A DNA stretch of 64,000 bases from Neurospora tetrasperma FGSC 2508 (GCF_000213175.1 NW_009799101.1:1458341-1522340); one strand, 5' to 3'. Shown: positions 24,301-37,617, counted from the stretch's first letter. Translations and numbers: made by a program. Notes: generated by a model from the letters alone, not told the origin.

Positions 24301-25944
24301 CAGCGCATGGCTGAGCGCCTTGCTGCTCTCGGACTCAAGGCTCCCGGTAAGCCGGGTGAGACTGCCGCTCAGCGAGCTGAGCGCGAAAGGGCTGAGCGAG
24401 CTGAGAAGCGGCGTCAGGCCGAAGAGGAAGATGCTCGTCGTGAGGCCGAAGGACAAGCGAAACTGGCTGAAGAGGAGGGCGGGCCTGCGCCTGTCGCATC
24501 TCCCAAGGCCGATTCTCGCCCGCCCCCTCCGCCCCCGAGCAGAAAGGCCGGTAAGGCTGATGATAGACGCGACGAAGAGGCTGCCGCTAAGAAGGCTGAG
24601 GAAGAACGCCTGGAACGTGAGCGCGAGGAGCAGGAGCGTGAAACTCGTGAGCTGGAGTAAGTCACTGTCTACATTGACGCGTTTGCATTTACACTGCGAC
24701 TAATGATGTTTTACAGGGAAAGCGCCAAGGCCCAAGAAGACGAACTTGCCAAGGAACGTGCGGAAGCTGACGCTCGTCTCAAGGCCCTGGAAGAGCAAGT
24801 CCGTCTGGGCAAGCTGAAGAAGGAAGAGGAGAAGCGTAAGAAGAAGGCTGCTATGGCTGAGGCTAAGGAAAAGGAGGCCCAGCTGGCTGCTCGCCGTGCC
24901 GAAATCGAGGCCGCCCGTAAGCGTGAAGAGGAGCTCCGCAAGCAACTCGAAGCGATCGACGATGAAGACAGCTCTTCTTCCGACGACGAGGGCCCGGAGC
25001 AAACCACTCCCCAGGCGTCTACTCCTACTGTTGGTGGTAGCCAAGTCGGCACTCACGAGCAGGAGCCCAACTCTCCCCCTCCTCCTGCCCCGGCGTCTGT
25101 GGCCTCGCCTCCCCAGATCGTTACGACTAGCCCCAACGCCGAGAGGGAGAGTCGCAACCCGTACTTCAAAATGATGTCCCAGTCCTCTGAAGCATCTACT
25201 TCTTCGGTTGCCGCACCAGTCGCTTCGCCTCCTCCGCAGGCCGATGTCTCGACTAACCCGTTTCACCGCATGACGCAGGCAGCCGCCGCGCCAGCTGCTG
25301 CTGTTAGCAGCGCTGTTAGTGGTGCTGTCAGCGGTATTAGCGATGCTATTAGTGGTGTAATGCCTAGCAGACGTCGTCCCAACGATGATGATGATGATGA
25401 CTGGGGCTCAGAGAAGGGCTCGGACGATGAGGACTCCGATGACGAGGGCAGACCGGGCGGCAATAGCGCCGCTGCGCTTGCCTCCATTCTCTTTGGTACC
25501 ATGGCGCCTCCTCGTCCCCTATCCGCCACCGGTGACAAGCCTACTGCAAGCACTCCTCCGGTTGTGAGCTCCCCTAGCTCGCCTCCCCCTCCTCCGGCCC
25601 CAGTGGAGCCCTCTGCTGGTTCTCCTCCTCCTCCTCCGCCCCCTCCCCCGGGTCCTCCTCCTGCTCCCAGCGGTGGTGCTCCCCCGCCGCCTCCTCCTCC
25701 TCCGCCTATGCCTGAGTCCGGAGCCCCTGCTGCTCCTCCCCCGCCCCCTCCTCCGGGTCCCCCTCCCGCTCCTGGTGCCGTTCCTCCCCCGCCACCCCCT
25801 CCTCCTGGTGGTGCTCCTGCTCCCTCTCTTCCTGCTGGAAGACCCGCTGGCCTCCTTGGAGAGATCCAAGCCGGCAGGGCTCTCAAGAAGACGCAGACGA
25901 AGGACAAGAGCCAAGCTGCTGTTGCCGGCCGGGTGCTCGACTAA
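21331..25944 (+). CDS. pan1: Pan1, actin cytoskeleton-regulatory/endocytic scaffold
   Basis: Exons 21331-24656 and 24717-25944 give 1517 residues, the length expected for Pan1 of filamentous fungi. Pan1 with End3 and Sla1 links endocytic coats to Arp2/3-driven actin assembly at the plasma membrane. Seen in order: a Gln/Pro-rich N-terminus with repeated QPTGF/QQTGF units, EH domain 1 (about 215-315), a second repeat-rich linker, EH domain 2 (about 487-590, [20 protein letters not shown] with an EF-hand-like loop), long charged coiled coils (about 670-840 and 1000-1190), an acidic stretch, a polyproline tract (about 1410-1480) and a WH2-like actin-binding motif [16 protein letters not shown] near the C-terminus. 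The single intron (gtaagt; branch ctaat; acag) preserves frame within the coiled coil. Five exact LxxQxTG sites match the Ark1/Prk1 kinase target motif of yeast Pan1. Confidence 0.97.
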
Positions 25945-26870
25945 GCGATGTCTATAGTGCTCTAGCATTGAGGCGTTGTCTTAGACCAGTGGCGTATGTG
26001 GCAATGGGAAGATGGTCATGCGGGAGTTAGGGGTTCATGCGGCTCGGATGCGAGCGGTGGTGGTACAGTTGTACTAGCTTGCTGCTGTGTCAGGTCAGGT
26101 CAGGTAGAAAGGATGTAGGAAGAAGGAGAAGGTATGGTATGGAGGTGGTTGGGGACGCGCATGGTGGATGGTTACGCAGAAGGCGTTGTATGAAACAAAA
26201 ATGTTGGATGGACAGAAAGAGACCGAAGATTTTGTGCAGTGAAGGCGGATGGTTGCAAGGAGAAGAGGAAGATGGAGAGAGGGAGAGAGACTGGAACAAG
26301 GGTGGTTGGGAAGACACAAGAATATGGATGGAGAAGACAGACGCACACGCAGGCACACACAGACACGTACACATGGAACACATTCACACACGAACTCGAT
26401 GGGTACAGGGCACGCATCGAGTCGAGTCTTGGTTTATCTACATCCACTTCTACCTCTACCTTTACCTACTTCAGGACATTGGACTTGTTCAAGTTCTAAT
26501 CTCTTTGGTTATCGAGACGCCGTATAGTGTCTGTCGATCGAGGACTTATTCCCTTTTTTTTCTTTCGCAGATTAGTTGAATCCAGTGTATTTGATCATGT
26601 TTGTTCGGACCCTAGTTTGTATTGCAACGGACCCGACTTGGGCGCAGTGAGCTCTATGACTAAGGTTTTGTGAAATGCTTGCCTCAACAGAGCAGAGCTT
26701 CATAACCCCCCCTACATCATTACCATTGCTATTCACGTACGTACGAACGTCAAACGGCGGAACTCGAAATGACCCAACAAGTTCAGTTTCATCTACCACC
26801 ACCACCACAACCACTGTACCCCTCACTCAACCCATCTCATTTTATATACCTCTGCGTTGCTTCTCGACAA
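25945..26870. other. pan1 3' region and 5S upstream DNA
   Basis: No protein gene seen. Contains CAGGT repeats (about 26091-26106), purine-rich sequence on the + strand and an ACAC-rich stretch (about 26340-26390). Confidence 0.5.
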
Positions 26871-26876
26871 TATAAT
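26871..26876 (+). promoter_or_regulatory. TATA element of the 5S rRNA gene
   Basis: The TATAAT hexamer starts exactly 29 bases before the first base of the 5S gene, the position (-29 to -26) where Neurospora 5S genes carry a TATA needed for transcription. Position is seen; function is inferred from the known system. Confidence 0.8.
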
Positions 26877-26899
26877 TCCTCATGTTGCAACTCACAATC

Positions 26900-27018
26900 A
26901 CATACGACCATACCCACTGGAAAACTCGGGATCCCGTCCGCTCTCCCATAGATAAGCCAGTGAGGGCCTGACTAGTAGTTGGGTCGGTGACGACCAGCGA
27001 ATCCCAGGTGTTGTATGT
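26900..27018 (+). rRNA. 5S ribosomal RNA
   Basis: A 119-base 5S gene of Neurospora type, beginning ACATACGACCATACCCAC and ending in GTTGTATGT. The terminal stem ACATAC/GTATGT is perfect; the conserved loop and helix segments CCCGTCCGCTCTCCC, GATAAGCCAGTGAGGG and GGTCGGTGACGACC are all present. Neurospora 5S genes are dispersed singly through the genome rather than tandem with the large rRNA unit, which fits this isolated copy. It sits between pan1 and the forkhead gene with its own TATA upstream and a T run at its end. No disabling change is visible. Confidence 0.97.
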
Positions 27019-27025
27019 TTTTTTT
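27019..27025 (+). terminator. Pol III T-run terminator of 5S
   Basis: Seven T follow the last base of the 5S gene (which is itself T), the expected RNA polymerase III stop signal. Further T-rich blocks follow within 40 bases. Confidence 0.88.
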
Positions 27026-30000
27026 CCTTCCTTTTTTCCCTCCTTTTTTTCGACACCGTTCTAGGTTTTTTCTTTGTCCCTATCTACCGCTCATCTATCT
27101 CTTCAAGGTCGTTCAGTTGTTTTCTAATTTGGGCTTGATTGTTGAGGATTGTGTCAGCAGAGATAAGGAGAGAGAGAAGATATGGATGTGGTTGCTATAA
27201 AGAGAGGTATTGAAGAAGCAAGTGGATTGATTGCGTGGGGATGGATCAGATGAACTGTACCTACCGTTTCCAGAGTTTTGGAAGCTGATGAAGTTCGGTA
27301 GTATCTCTGGAAAGTGTAAATAATCAGTTCCAGTTTGACTTTGTAAGGTGAGCAAGCGCTCACTCACTGACTGCATATGATGGATGGCTTGCGGACTTAT
27401 TCTCCGTTTTGCATATTGTATTGATACGACATATCGATATGATGATGTCGGTCGCCGCGCAATTCGCCGGGGCTATGCTGGTTCCGTTTACTTACTTATT
27501 TCTAATGCCTATCTACCTACCTATCTACCTAGTCTCTGCTCGTCTGCTATTTTAGTTCAGATTTGCAATGACTGACAGCCTTAATTGCGGAACAATGTTC
27601 GGTATATCCTGTCAAACAGCAATTTTGCGCGGAAGTTTGGGTTAGGTTATCGACGCATGTAGGTTGGTTGATATCTTCTCAGTACACATCCCTCTTCGAC
27701 CAGCTACCTACTGTCTACATTCTACACGTACCGCGATAGTGAGTTACTATGTATTCAAGTCGATATTCAGGAGGGAGATCGTTGTTGCATCTCGCTGGGG
27801 CTTCTGGTGTTACTGTAGGTACCTCCAGTAACGGCGAAACCAAGATTGCAAATCAACTGAACTGCACTGGAAGTGGTTGCATAAAGATGAAGGCTGGTGG
27901 AGGAGGGTACGGACCGAGTACGAATCCTCGAGTCGTCGAACGAATAGGCTTCGAAGGAAGCGAGAAGAGGACTGACTGGACGAGAGAGCGAGAGGGTGGG
28001 TAGACAAAGGTAGAGATAGGTAGAGATAGATAGACAGAAGGATAGGTAAAAGATGTCGACGGAGAAGATGCCCATAGGTTGCAGTATCCTTTCTCTTGGG
28101 TTTTTTTTTTATGATATGATAGGTTTGTACACGTTGGTTGACTGGATGTGAGTTGCTGAAAAAGTGCTGAAAGTCGCTACTAACATGTGATTGGGTATCG
28201 AGTGTAAGTGGACAGAAAGTCCACAGAGGCAACTTGACTTTTGGGATGTGTTCGCGCAGATGCGCAGATGCGTCGGTCCAGAAAAGAGGGTTGCATATGC
28301 TGTGCTGTTGTTGTGCATGTATGTGTGTGTGTGTGTGGATGGGTGGGGAGGACGTTCAGAGCTTCATTGTTTCAGATGGACTTGGACTCAATTCTTGAGG
28401 GGGTGCTCTCAAACCGAGTTCCGACCATTTGTCGGCCTTTCTTCTAGAACTGGATCTCATATAGTTCTTGGGTAGATAAAGTAGTCCAGAATTTGGTTTC
28501 ACTGCGGGAAATGGTGCGATGCTTGTATCTTTTTCCTGGGGTCGAACGGCGAGCTACACTACCTAGGTTGTAGCTATCGACTATCTATGTATGCAAGATT
28601 TGAACATCGCGAACCCCTCGTGGTCGATCGTCATGGTGGTGGAGGTGTTGATCCTGTCCCCTCTTTCGTCGGGTTCACTTTAGGCGACGGTATTGTATCT
28701 TCTGCGAGCCCTGGAATTTCGTACATATAGTGGTTGCATATGTACCCGTCATTCCCCCATGTTGCATACCTTAGCTGCTCGGATTGCATTAGGTGGTGGA
28801 GGCGGTGGATATCGTTCTTGCATGCCTAGGGCGGGTAGGTGGGTGGATTTGGGCATCATGAATGATCTCGACTCCCCATCTCTTGAGTGATGTCTGCTGC
28901 TGTTGAACTTGGCTCGCGAGTAGACAGTCCATGACATGGCTATATGAGGAGCCCATACACGTCTGTATCAACCGGTATACAGTAATTGCACGGGCGCAGA
29001 GTCAACGGGGTTGCAGCCCAAAAGGAGCGAGCCGCTACACAGTATGCGTATCGACATATGAGCATGCATTGCGGCATCACTTGTCTGTCACGTAGACGGT
29101 AGAGGCTTGTGCGGATGCAAAACCGCGCTCCAGTGCTCGAGCAGAGATGCGGTCCAAAGTGAGGAAGTGTAAGGAGAGACAAAGGGATGAAAGTGCAAGA
29201 CACATTGTCTTGTCCGTTCCCCCGATCGGACCGAGTGACGAGCCGGAAGATGGCGACGACAGCGGATCAAGCGTATACCTTCGTATAGCCCACGGTCAAT
29301 CGTCTTATACCGTCTCCTGTGTGCTGCAAAGGGAGTGACGGTCAAGACCGATGATGTCACCTAATTTCCTCAACAGAAGGTCGTTCCCCATTACTCGGGC
29401 CTCCAGGCCCTTGGATTCTCATTCCACTTGGCAGGGACCGGTATGCCAAGTCCGATGTTGAGAGCATTGGAACGGCCGGGTCCCCTGATCATCATGGCAT
29501 TCCAGTTGCGACCAGCCGTGAGAACTGAAATCTCGATTTCGTTTGTCGAGTGGGAGAAAGTGGTGGTGTTGAAAGTCGAAAGGTCAAGCACTTAGGTACA
29601 TGGCGTACTTGAAGTAGGCCCCCCTTCGAGGCCCCCGCAGTTGGGCGTCGTTCATGCGCTTCTGATTGGCCAATGTGGGATTGGAGCACGAAATGGACGC
29701 GCAAGTTCGCGCCAAGGCCAGTCAATTGAAGCTCTCGAATCACGGTGCCGGTGCACATTCCAGTTGGGCAGTTATTCAAGAGCTGGACAAGTCCAAGAGG
29801 GGGAGTAGTAGCGCCGGCATCTTCCGGGCCTGGTGTCTTTGAACAGACCCGAAGAAGCTGAATACCTATGATCCATGATCTCCAAGTATCGATAGAACGT
29901 GCTACTCGCGAGATGAGCAAGTAGGTATCGAGAATTCAAGGCCAAAGATTGGACATTTGACGCTGCGGCACGTTTGTGTAGCCGTCGACGGTTGTTCGGT

Positions 30001-31894
30001 TCCGTGCCGGTCGACATACCCGGCGTCGGTCGACTCTCCGTGAGATAGGATCTGGCATTGAATTGAAGATGGAAGTAAAAGATAAGTTGGGACCTACATT
30101 CCTCAACAAGAATGGGCTTTGCAGGTATGAGCGGAAGTACCCGACTAGCGGATGTGCTCAAGCCTGCCTGACAGGAGGTTGCAGTACATACATACATGCC
30201 TGTCAACTCGAGCAAAATGCCTGCGCGTGCTGCACAAAAGAAGGAAAAAAGACACCTCAACGGCTACTCATCGTTACATACTTATAACGTCCCCGCTATC
30301 AATCATATATCAATCATCCTTGTCTGGCCCAATCCGTGCAAGACATGTCTCTGACGACATTCAGATGATCAAGAGGGAAAGATGGGTCACTGTCGTCCCC
30401 CTCGGTACTACCTCTACTCGGCCTGGACCTGGACGATGGATGATGGGCTCTGCCACACCCTTGCATCTTGGGACGGAGAACGGAGAGAGAGAGGATAAAG
30501 AGGTTGCGTCTTGTCAAACACGGGCAAGAATGACGGGACTGGTTCAAGCCGTCTTCTTTTACCATCCATCCATGAATTAAGGCCCATGGAGGCCCACCAC
30601 TTTAACCCCCTGTCCATAGTCTCCCGAGCCCAGTCCAATCATGTGTCATCGTGTTGCCCTCCCTGCCTGGACTGGCCTCCACTTGGTTGCGTTCTTGGAA
30701 CAGCGGGTGTGAGCTGGCAGTCAGTGGCATCACTAATAGGTACTCGTCTCTCTCTCGCCTGCCCGTCGCAACCTTGGAACCGTCGAGACCCGTCTCTCTT
30801 TTTTTTTCCACCTGTGTTCATCTTTTCGTTCCCCAATGTGGACATCTTTGCTTGTCTAGTGTACACTCCCCTCATCTACAAACCACTTGCATCACGGTCA
30901 CCTTGACCATGATACAGTCTATATGATACAAACGAGCACGTTTATCAATTATCTTTGTACCTTTTGGCTTCACTGTTCGCCTAGCATCTTCACGGCCACC
31001 AATTTGAAAGAAAAGGAAATCCCATTGCTTCGCTTCAGTTGGAGACGATCGCCTTGTGCCTGTTCTTCCCGCAACGACGATCTATACGATAACCGTTTTA
31101 CCTGAATCTTTTACCACTGTCACTGTCCCTTGCCAGCCAGGCTCAGACACCCAGAACGACATCTTGGAAGCCGAAAACGTGCCAGTCGCTGCCAGTGCGA
31201 GTGCCAGTGTCCCAGCCAGTCCTGTCACTGTCCACTGCGCCCCGGCCACGGACACTGCTCTTTCACAGCCCAGCCAGCCAGTGCCCATCGATCTGGCCAG
31301 TCATCTTGTACCTCGTCCTCCCTCCCAGTCCAGTCCTTCTCCCACCTGCCCGCTTGGACTGGCCCATTCTCACCATTACGCCGGCACTTATACTACCCGC
31401 CAACCCAAAGACGGCTCCAGCCCAGTGCCTCTTGTTCCACTTTCCACCTTCCTACATCTAACTCCACGGACTAGCTTCCTTCTACCTCTATACTTCCACT
31501 TCAGGATCATCAAGGGACCGACGACGGAGCCTCTCTTGGCTTTTGACCTACCGACGACATCGAAATACGTGTTACCTCACAAACCGACACTCGTTCGCAA
31601 TCAACTTGACGGCGACAACCTTATTCGCCAGCCAACATTCAGTCGCAACATAGTGGCTCCAAGGAAAAGCACAATTCAACTATCACCCCGGTCCAGTTTC
31701 AAAGTTCTCAGGCCCACTGCTACGGAAAATCAGCCTGCGCATGACAGCAATATCACCATCGCCGAACCTCCAGTGTCCGCTGTGCCGAGGAACAGTTAGC
31801 ACCGACTCGTTGTTTGCTATCTGCCTGTTCCTGAACCGGCCTCCATCCCTGGACTCGTTCTCCCGTTCCGGAACACCTCACACCCACAGCCGCC
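27026..31894. other. Long non-coding stretch and forkhead gene leader
   Basis: No supportable protein gene over 4.9 kb. A GT repeat lies at about 28322-28338. From about 30740 the + strand is C/T-rich with many CCAGT repeats (31190-31300), typical of a transcript leader. A 247-codon open frame at 31056-31799 has no ATG start and low-complexity composition, so it is treated as leader. A near-palindrome TACCTAGGTT is at 28560-28569. Confidence 0.5.
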
Positions 31895-34306
31895 ATGATG
31901 GCAAAGCAAGCTCGCTATGGGGCGGTCCAGCCGCTTCAGATCTACCAGGACGATTTGTATGACCAGACAACACCCGTCATCAGTCAGGCCCCGATGCCTC
32001 TCGCAGCAAAACCACCTCGTCGCCCTCTCCAGCCTGCCAACAGCAACAGTGTCATGCTCAAACCACCAAGTACCATGGCGCCTCTGCAGAAATCGCCCTT
32101 GAAGCCGGCAAACGCACGGATATCAGATTCTTCCTCTGCCCCTACCAAACCCCCTCAGGGTCAGAAGAAGCTCAACCACGTTCAGATGCCCCCGCCTGGC
32201 GCTTTGGCTCCGTCGACTGATTCTTTGCACAAACAACAACCCATGTCTAGGTTCAAAACAGTTGCTTCAAAGCCCCCAGCGCAGGATCTCACCAACCTTC
32301 AGTTTGTAGACCAGAGCCCGCAAATGACCATGTTCCCGGCGCCGACCCAGTTCAACCTACCCCTCGAGAATTTCTATCAGAAACCTTCCGGCAAACGAGT
32401 GTTGACTGATTCACCCACGTCCGATAAGGAATCAAGGCCGGCGAAGAAACAGAATACAGGCGAGCCTATACCGGTGCCAGAGCCCGGCTCGTTCCCTCCG
32501 ATAATAGACGATGGAACGAAACCTCATCACAGTTATGCAACGCTTATCGGGATGGCCATTCTGCGCTCACCACAACGGCGTCTCACGCTTTCTCAGATAT
32601 ACAAGTGGATCGCCGAGACTTTCTCCTTTTACCAGCTTTCGGATTCCGGGTGGCAGAACAGCATCCGACACAACCTTAGTCTGAATAAGCATTTCATCAA
32701 GCAGGAGCGACCAAAGGACGATCCGGGCAAGGGAAACTATTGGGCCATCGAACCGGGGGCTGAGCAGTTTTTTATGAAGGAGAAGCCATCAAGGAAAGCG
32801 CCACCTTCGGCCGAGAACCTCCCAGTCATGTCGACACGCCTTGAGCCATCTCAGCCACTCGTTCAGCCACAAGAACCCAACTCTCCGTCATCCCGGGCCA
32901 ACAAACCTCAACCACAGCTATCACAGGCACCATCACCACGACCTCAGCCACCTCAGGTGCCCCTGCCAGATGAACCCGTTCTACCACCGCAGCCCCCTAC
33001 AACACAAGCTCAACTGGCCCCTCGCCCGCCGTCATCACAGGCCACATTGATGCCTCTCCTTCCAGAGCTATCATCAGACGCCACGATTCCCGCATCCGAG
33101 ATTGGATCGGTGGAGGATGTCACATATCAAGGGTTTGAGCATGGAGTGTCTAATGACTCCAACTTGTACTCGCCTCTTCCTGCAATTGTGCAATCCTCGC
33201 CGCCAGTTCCCAAGCACTTAGAGGCCCGGCACAGCACAACGCCTCCCCAACCGCGAACCAAAGGACGCCGCAAGAAGTGGACCACCTCGATGGACGATAG
33301 TGGGTATATTTCATCGCTTGATTCTTCAATCTTGCGCCCTAGTCAGCATTCCAACCTGCTTAACTCTGCAGATCATCCGCGTCTCAGTACGGGTCGGGCT
33401 GAGGAGGAGATCGCTCGCCTTCGAACATCATCATACGATAGCCCATCAAAGGGCCGCTCATACAGCTACGCTCCCCCTTCTTCTTCCCCGCTACGTCAAG
33501 CTTCGGCTACCAAGTCCGGCCAAATGCTTCCGCCCCTAACACCGGCAATGAAACTCAAGGCACCACCTATGCCTCCACCATCGGTATCCCCTACTACCAA
33601 CCTCCGGTTACACCGCGAGAGCGTCCAGTCTATGGTTGACGCTACCTATCAACGTGTAGCCGCCTTGCTCCCCGAGGATGACTCCCTTCTACAACTTACA
33701 CCCAACCCTACTTTGACTCTCGATGATATGCTGTACGGATTCGAGCGCGGAACAGATAATGTCACTTCGGAGATCGACATCTTCCAGGACAGCCCCTTTG
33801 GATACTATAACTTTGGAGTCTCGCCCGCTATCAACCAGTATAACGGTTCCCCGGTCAAGCAGTCAGCAAGACGGCAGCGGCCTGAAAGGTCGCAATCGAC
33901 CGGTGCGCTTACCGACATGACAAGCTTCTCTCGCGGCAATGGTAATGACGTGGCTTCTTTCCTCAAAGTGCCTTCTCAGCCAGTTGACTTGAACACTGGG
34001 ACACCGAGCAAAGTGTTTGAGGGGCTGCCCTCTTCACCGAGTAAGGTATTTCTGGAGTCTCCGTGCAAAATCAACTCCGCGAGCAACGATAACCTTGAGA
34101 ACCTGGAACCGTGGATGACAATGAATGATCTTTGCGGCTCCGAGTTCCTAGAAGATAGCGACTTTTCCGGAATCGACATGCTTGCCGGGTTCGAAAAGAT
34201 TGGCTCGACTCCTGCTAATACTTCGCGGCCCACTAACAACGCCCCTACGATAGCAGGCCTTCCTCCGAGGCAGTCATATAGTCGCTGCTACAGCAATATC
34301 TTCTAA
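31895..34306 (+). CDS. Forkhead transcription factor, HCM1/Sep1-like (no FHA domain)
   Basis: An intronless frame of 803 residues starting at CGCCATGATGG. The forkhead (winged-helix) DNA-binding domain spans about residues 208-305: [31 protein letters not shown], the recognition helix [18 protein letters not shown], and [17 protein letters not shown]. No FHA domain precedes it, unlike Fkh1/Fkh2, so the closer relatives are HCM1 and fission yeast Sep1, cell-cycle regulators of S-phase and septation genes. The flanks are disordered, rich in Pro, Ser and Gln, with many S/T-P sites (possible cyclin-dependent kinase targets). The C-terminal 250 residues hold acidic/hydrophobic patches ([29 protein letters not shown]) that may be activation segments. 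Nuclear location is inferred. Orthology to HCM1 rather than another forkhead is not proven. Confidence 0.93.
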   Translation: MMAKQARYGAVQPLQIYQDDLYDQTTPVISQAPMPLAAKPPRRPLQPANSNSVMLKPPSTMAPLQKSPLKPANARISDSSSAPTKPPQGQKKLNHVQMPPPGALAPSTDSLHKQQPMSRFKTVASKPPAQDLTNLQFVDQSPQMTMFPAPTQFNLPLENFYQKPSGKRVLTDSPTSDKESRPAKKQNTGEPIPVPEPGSFPPIIDDGTKPHHSYATLIGMAILRSPQRRLTLSQIYKWIAETFSFYQLSDSGWQNSIRHNLSLNKHFIKQERPKDDPGKGNYWAIEPGAEQFFMKEKPSRKAPPSAENLPVMSTRLEPSQPLVQPQEPNSPSSRANKPQPQLSQAPSPRPQPPQVPLPDEPVLPPQPPTTQAQLAPRPPSSQATLMPLLPELSSDATIPASEIGSVEDVTYQGFEHGVSNDSNLYSPLPAIVQSSPPVPKHLEARHSTTPPQPRTKGRRKKWTTSMDDSGYISSLDSSILRPSQHSNLLNSADHPRLSTGRAEEEIARLRTSSYDSPSKGRSYSYAPPSSSPLRQASATKSGQMLPPLTPAMKLKAPPMPPPSVSPTTNLRLHRESVQSMVDATYQRVAALLPEDDSLLQLTPNPTLTLDDMLYGFERGTDNVTSEIDIFQDSPFGYYNFGVSPAINQYNGSPVKQSARRQRPERSQSTGALTDMTSFSRGNGNDVASFLKVPSQPVDLNTGTPSKVFEGLPSSPSKVFLESPCKINSASNDNLENLEPWMTMNDLCGSEFLEDSDFSGIDMLAGFEKIGSTPANTSRPTNNAPTIAGLPPRQSYSRCYSNIF

Positions 34307-36731
34307 CCCGCCTATTCTCGTGTGTTCTTTTGCTGGATAATCGCTTTGTATAGCCTCGAATTTGGCTTGGAACGCATTATGACGATTACTACAACACTGT
34401 GAACCTGACTGCGTCGCATACCTCTTATGACATACGAGCTTAAGGCATCACGACCATTAAGCTCTATTACATTTACCTCATGATAACGAATAACCTCATG
34501 TCGCCGTCCAATATGGTGGTCACGAAGAAAAATTGCATCAACGGCGTTTACTTTCGATTCACAAAAGAGACTCTTGTCCTTGCTATCCTCCCTTTCACCT
34601 TGCCTTTTGAACTTTCCATCAACTCATCAAAGCCAGGACCCTGCAAAGAGACAATTGGATGTTCTGCCTTCCCTCAAGGCCGTTGATGTCAAGTTTTTGT
34701 TGACGTTGCTGCTTTTTCTGTTTTTCTTTTACTCCGGTGACATACCGGTTTCTTGGCCCAAGGTCATTTGACACAGCGTTTCTTCTGTTTCCTTTTTTGT
34801 TAGGTCGGTCTATTTGCTCTTACGGCCAGCTTGGGATGGGTTGGGTTATGGTCTCTCTGACCGGGTCTGAGAATGAGAAGTCGGATATCAGGTTAACATC
34901 ATGAAGGAGTTTCATGTGTTCTTCGACCGCTGTTTCGGATTTCTCCTGCCGCGGTATGGATGGCAACGATGGGTATGGTTTTGGTATTTCAATGGATCGG
35001 GAAATGGATACAGAGATCCTTGCTTGTTTTTCACCGGTTCAGGAAAGGGATAGTTTTGAATCCGGTCGGCTGATGGGTAGGTTCATGTGCATAGCAAGAG
35101 CGATACGGCATGGGTTAGCTGATTGTGTTAGGTTTTTGTCTGTTTTATTCTTTTCCTCCTGGGGTGTTCGGTCGGATATCAACGTCGTCATGAGGTATCG
35201 GCGACGCAGGACATTGGCACAAATTCTGATTTCCCCATGTTCTTTTGTTTTCATTCTGGGGTTCAATGTACGGTGCCCGTGGTAGCTTAGCATTACCGAA
35301 ACGAACAAACAGACATGAGTTACTACAGCGCCTTGTCCTCTGTGTGTTCTCTTGTTACAGCCCATACGAGTACTCTGCTTCTCTAAACCTCACAACCACC
35401 TGGCTATAAACAAAACAGTCTACTTGCCGCGTCATCCCATGTCGACCTCATGTTGTTGAATTGAATACGCCTCGGGGGGTTAAATAATTTGTTCCTTACA
35501 GTAAGCCAGCTGTGTTTTGAAAAGAAGAAGATTAGTGCTGGAGTCGGTATAGATGCAGGTGTAGATACATGTAATGATGGATTGACAGGTGGAAGATGCA
35601 TGTACTTAGGTAGTTGCAGAGCGGAAGAAGTTTTGTGGTCTCCCGGTGGTTAATCTTAGCGCCCCTCTTCTCACTTTCAAAGGGGGGAACATTTGAGGAA
35701 GCTGAGAAGCCGGCGTATTTATTTCTGAAGTTCCGTCAGCAAAGTAATTCCGAATTTCTGCACGCTTCCCCTCCTCTCTCAACTCCCACGCAGCTACGTA
35801 AAACACTGAGCCGTACTGTGATCATTGTAGTGTGTATCAAGATGATAGTCCTGTATGTTAGTTGTCCCAATACAAAAAGATCTCTTTAAACAATATAGGT
35901 AGCGCGGTTGATTTCTACGATGATTATTAGCAACAACAGAAAAGACCATCATCAAATGCCAAAAAAGGGATCGGTTTTCTGTGATGAATAATAATAATAA
36001 TAATAATTTCCTTCGTCCAGGCGTTTATGCTATACCCCACCCCACCCACCCCCCCCAAAATACGTAAATCGATGAAATATATCTATGGCTAACCCGGTTC
36101 GTTTGGTCCTCTGTTGTAAGTCCCGTTTAACCTTCTCCGTCCCGTCCCCATATCCTGTGATCCCATAACGCCCTTTATCCATGCTTGTTATCGATAGTGA
36201 TCATAATAAACATCATTCCTCGCTCCTTGGAGGGTTAGACACTCCAAATTCCCCCTCCCAAAACTGCTGCAAGCCTTGAATAATTATAGTGTAGCGGAAA
36301 CCCGATGTTGAATGGCGTCAGAAATCAGGAGGGAAGATAAGCGTCAAGAATGCCGCCCTGTTCTGTGTGGTCCCGTTCAAGCCTGGAAAAAAACTCGCTC
36401 ATTCCAACTCAAACTCCCTCATCGCGTTCAACGTCTCTTCTCAACCGCAGGCCTGTCTGTCCCTTCTTCCCCAAGAAGGATTCCCGCCTCTTCATCTAGT
36501 TTATCGACGTTTCATCCCTACTCTCTCTGATCGCCTCCTCCTCCGCCTTTATCTTCTGCTTCCCGGATTCGCTTCCTCTTCCTTATTGAGGACATACTGG
36601 AACTCTCTGTCCCACCTATCAAGCGTCCTGCCGCACGCCTCATCCAGCCTCACAGCAGCATCGCGCACCGAAAGGCCCACGTTCACAAGTACACTCCCTA
36701 CAGAGTTGAGGAGCCAGGGGGGACTGTCCTT
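34307..36731. other. Convergent 3' region between forkhead gene and atg101
   Basis: No gene seen in 2.4 kb. Includes an (AAT)n microsatellite, listed separately, and a C run near 36050-36056. Small open frames lack features. Confidence 0.5.
35986..36007. repeat. (AAT)n microsatellite
   Basis: About seven perfect AAT units in the intergenic region between the forkhead gene and atg101. Confidence 0.85.
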
Positions 36732-37617
36732 CTAGTAAATACCCATCCTGGTGGCCCACGAGCCAACCACAGCCGCTGCCGCACCGCCCGCGGCACCTGC
36801 TAGCCCGCCTGCTCCTCCCCTCCCTGCCCCTCGTCCGCTTCCGCCAGTTCCGCTATTGCCACCGTTTCCTGAGCTTCCAAAATCGCTTCGTGCTGCTGCT
36901 TCCTTGCTGGCGCTCTGAAGGTGTTGCTGGGAGGTGAGGTGGAGGCCGTGGTGTGGGTTGACGTTGATCTGGTAGGTGAAGGGATTGGAATCGTTGGTGG
37001 TGATGGGCGGGATGTGGTCCTTGTGGGTGTTTGCGATGGTGATGCATTTGAAAACGGTTGATTGGAGGGTGGATTCCATTGCGTTGCGAACTTTATGTCG
37101 CTCTTTTTGACATGAAAAAACACGAGAGTTAGCTGTCGCAGTTTCAATCTGTAAGAATATCGGGACAAAATAACATACCTGACTCCGTCCTCGGCTCAGC
37201 GACCGTCACCTTGACCGTCCAGTTCTCCCAACATACCTCGTCGTCGCCCCTCCCCATACCGTACCACGTCTTCCTGCGCTTCTTCTCAAAGAACTGCACT
37301 GTTATCTGCCCGCGACCTCCACCGCCTCCGCTATACCCGGGGCCACCGCCGCCATAAGGATGTTGTGACGAGGAAGACTGGTTGCGGTCAACCTCGAGCT
37401 GGCGCACGAGCGTGGCGACCCGCTGGTCAATGAGCGTCTCGATCTCGGCGTCGGGAATGTAGGCCAGTTCGAGGCCGCACACGTCGCGCGTCTTGGGTTC
37501 GTGGGAGACGAAGTAGCGCAGGAAGAAGATGGTGTGGAGGATGCCGCGGACGACGTCGCGCACGGAGGCGGGATCGGCAAAGGCTTCGAGAGTGAACTCG
37601 GGCGCGACTTTCTCCAT
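36732..37617 (-). CDS. atg101: Autophagy-related protein 101 (HORMA domain)
   Basis: Exons 37617-37179 and 37102-36732 give 269 residues. ATG101 binds ATG13 in the ATG1/ULK1 complex that starts autophagosome formation; it occurs in filamentous fungi and animals but not in budding yeast, where Atg31/Atg29 act instead. Seen: VRGILHTIFFLRYF (37-50), the family block GQITVQFFEKKRRKTWYG, CWENWTVKVTV, and after the intron ESERHKVRNAMESTLQS with the diagnostic HIPPITTNDSNPFTYQI. The intron (gtatgt..aaaag) has a ctaac branch site, and only the first of two neighbouring AGs keeps the frame. A glycine-rich insert follows residue 90, and the C-terminus is a Gly/Ala-rich tail absent from the human protein. 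It is divergent from pex3, 1.27 kb away. Confidence 0.95.

Noticed and set aside
31056-31799. 247-codon frame upstream of the forkhead gene
   Set aside because: It has no ATG, only a GTG start, and Pro/Ser/Thr low-complexity composition; best read as leader.
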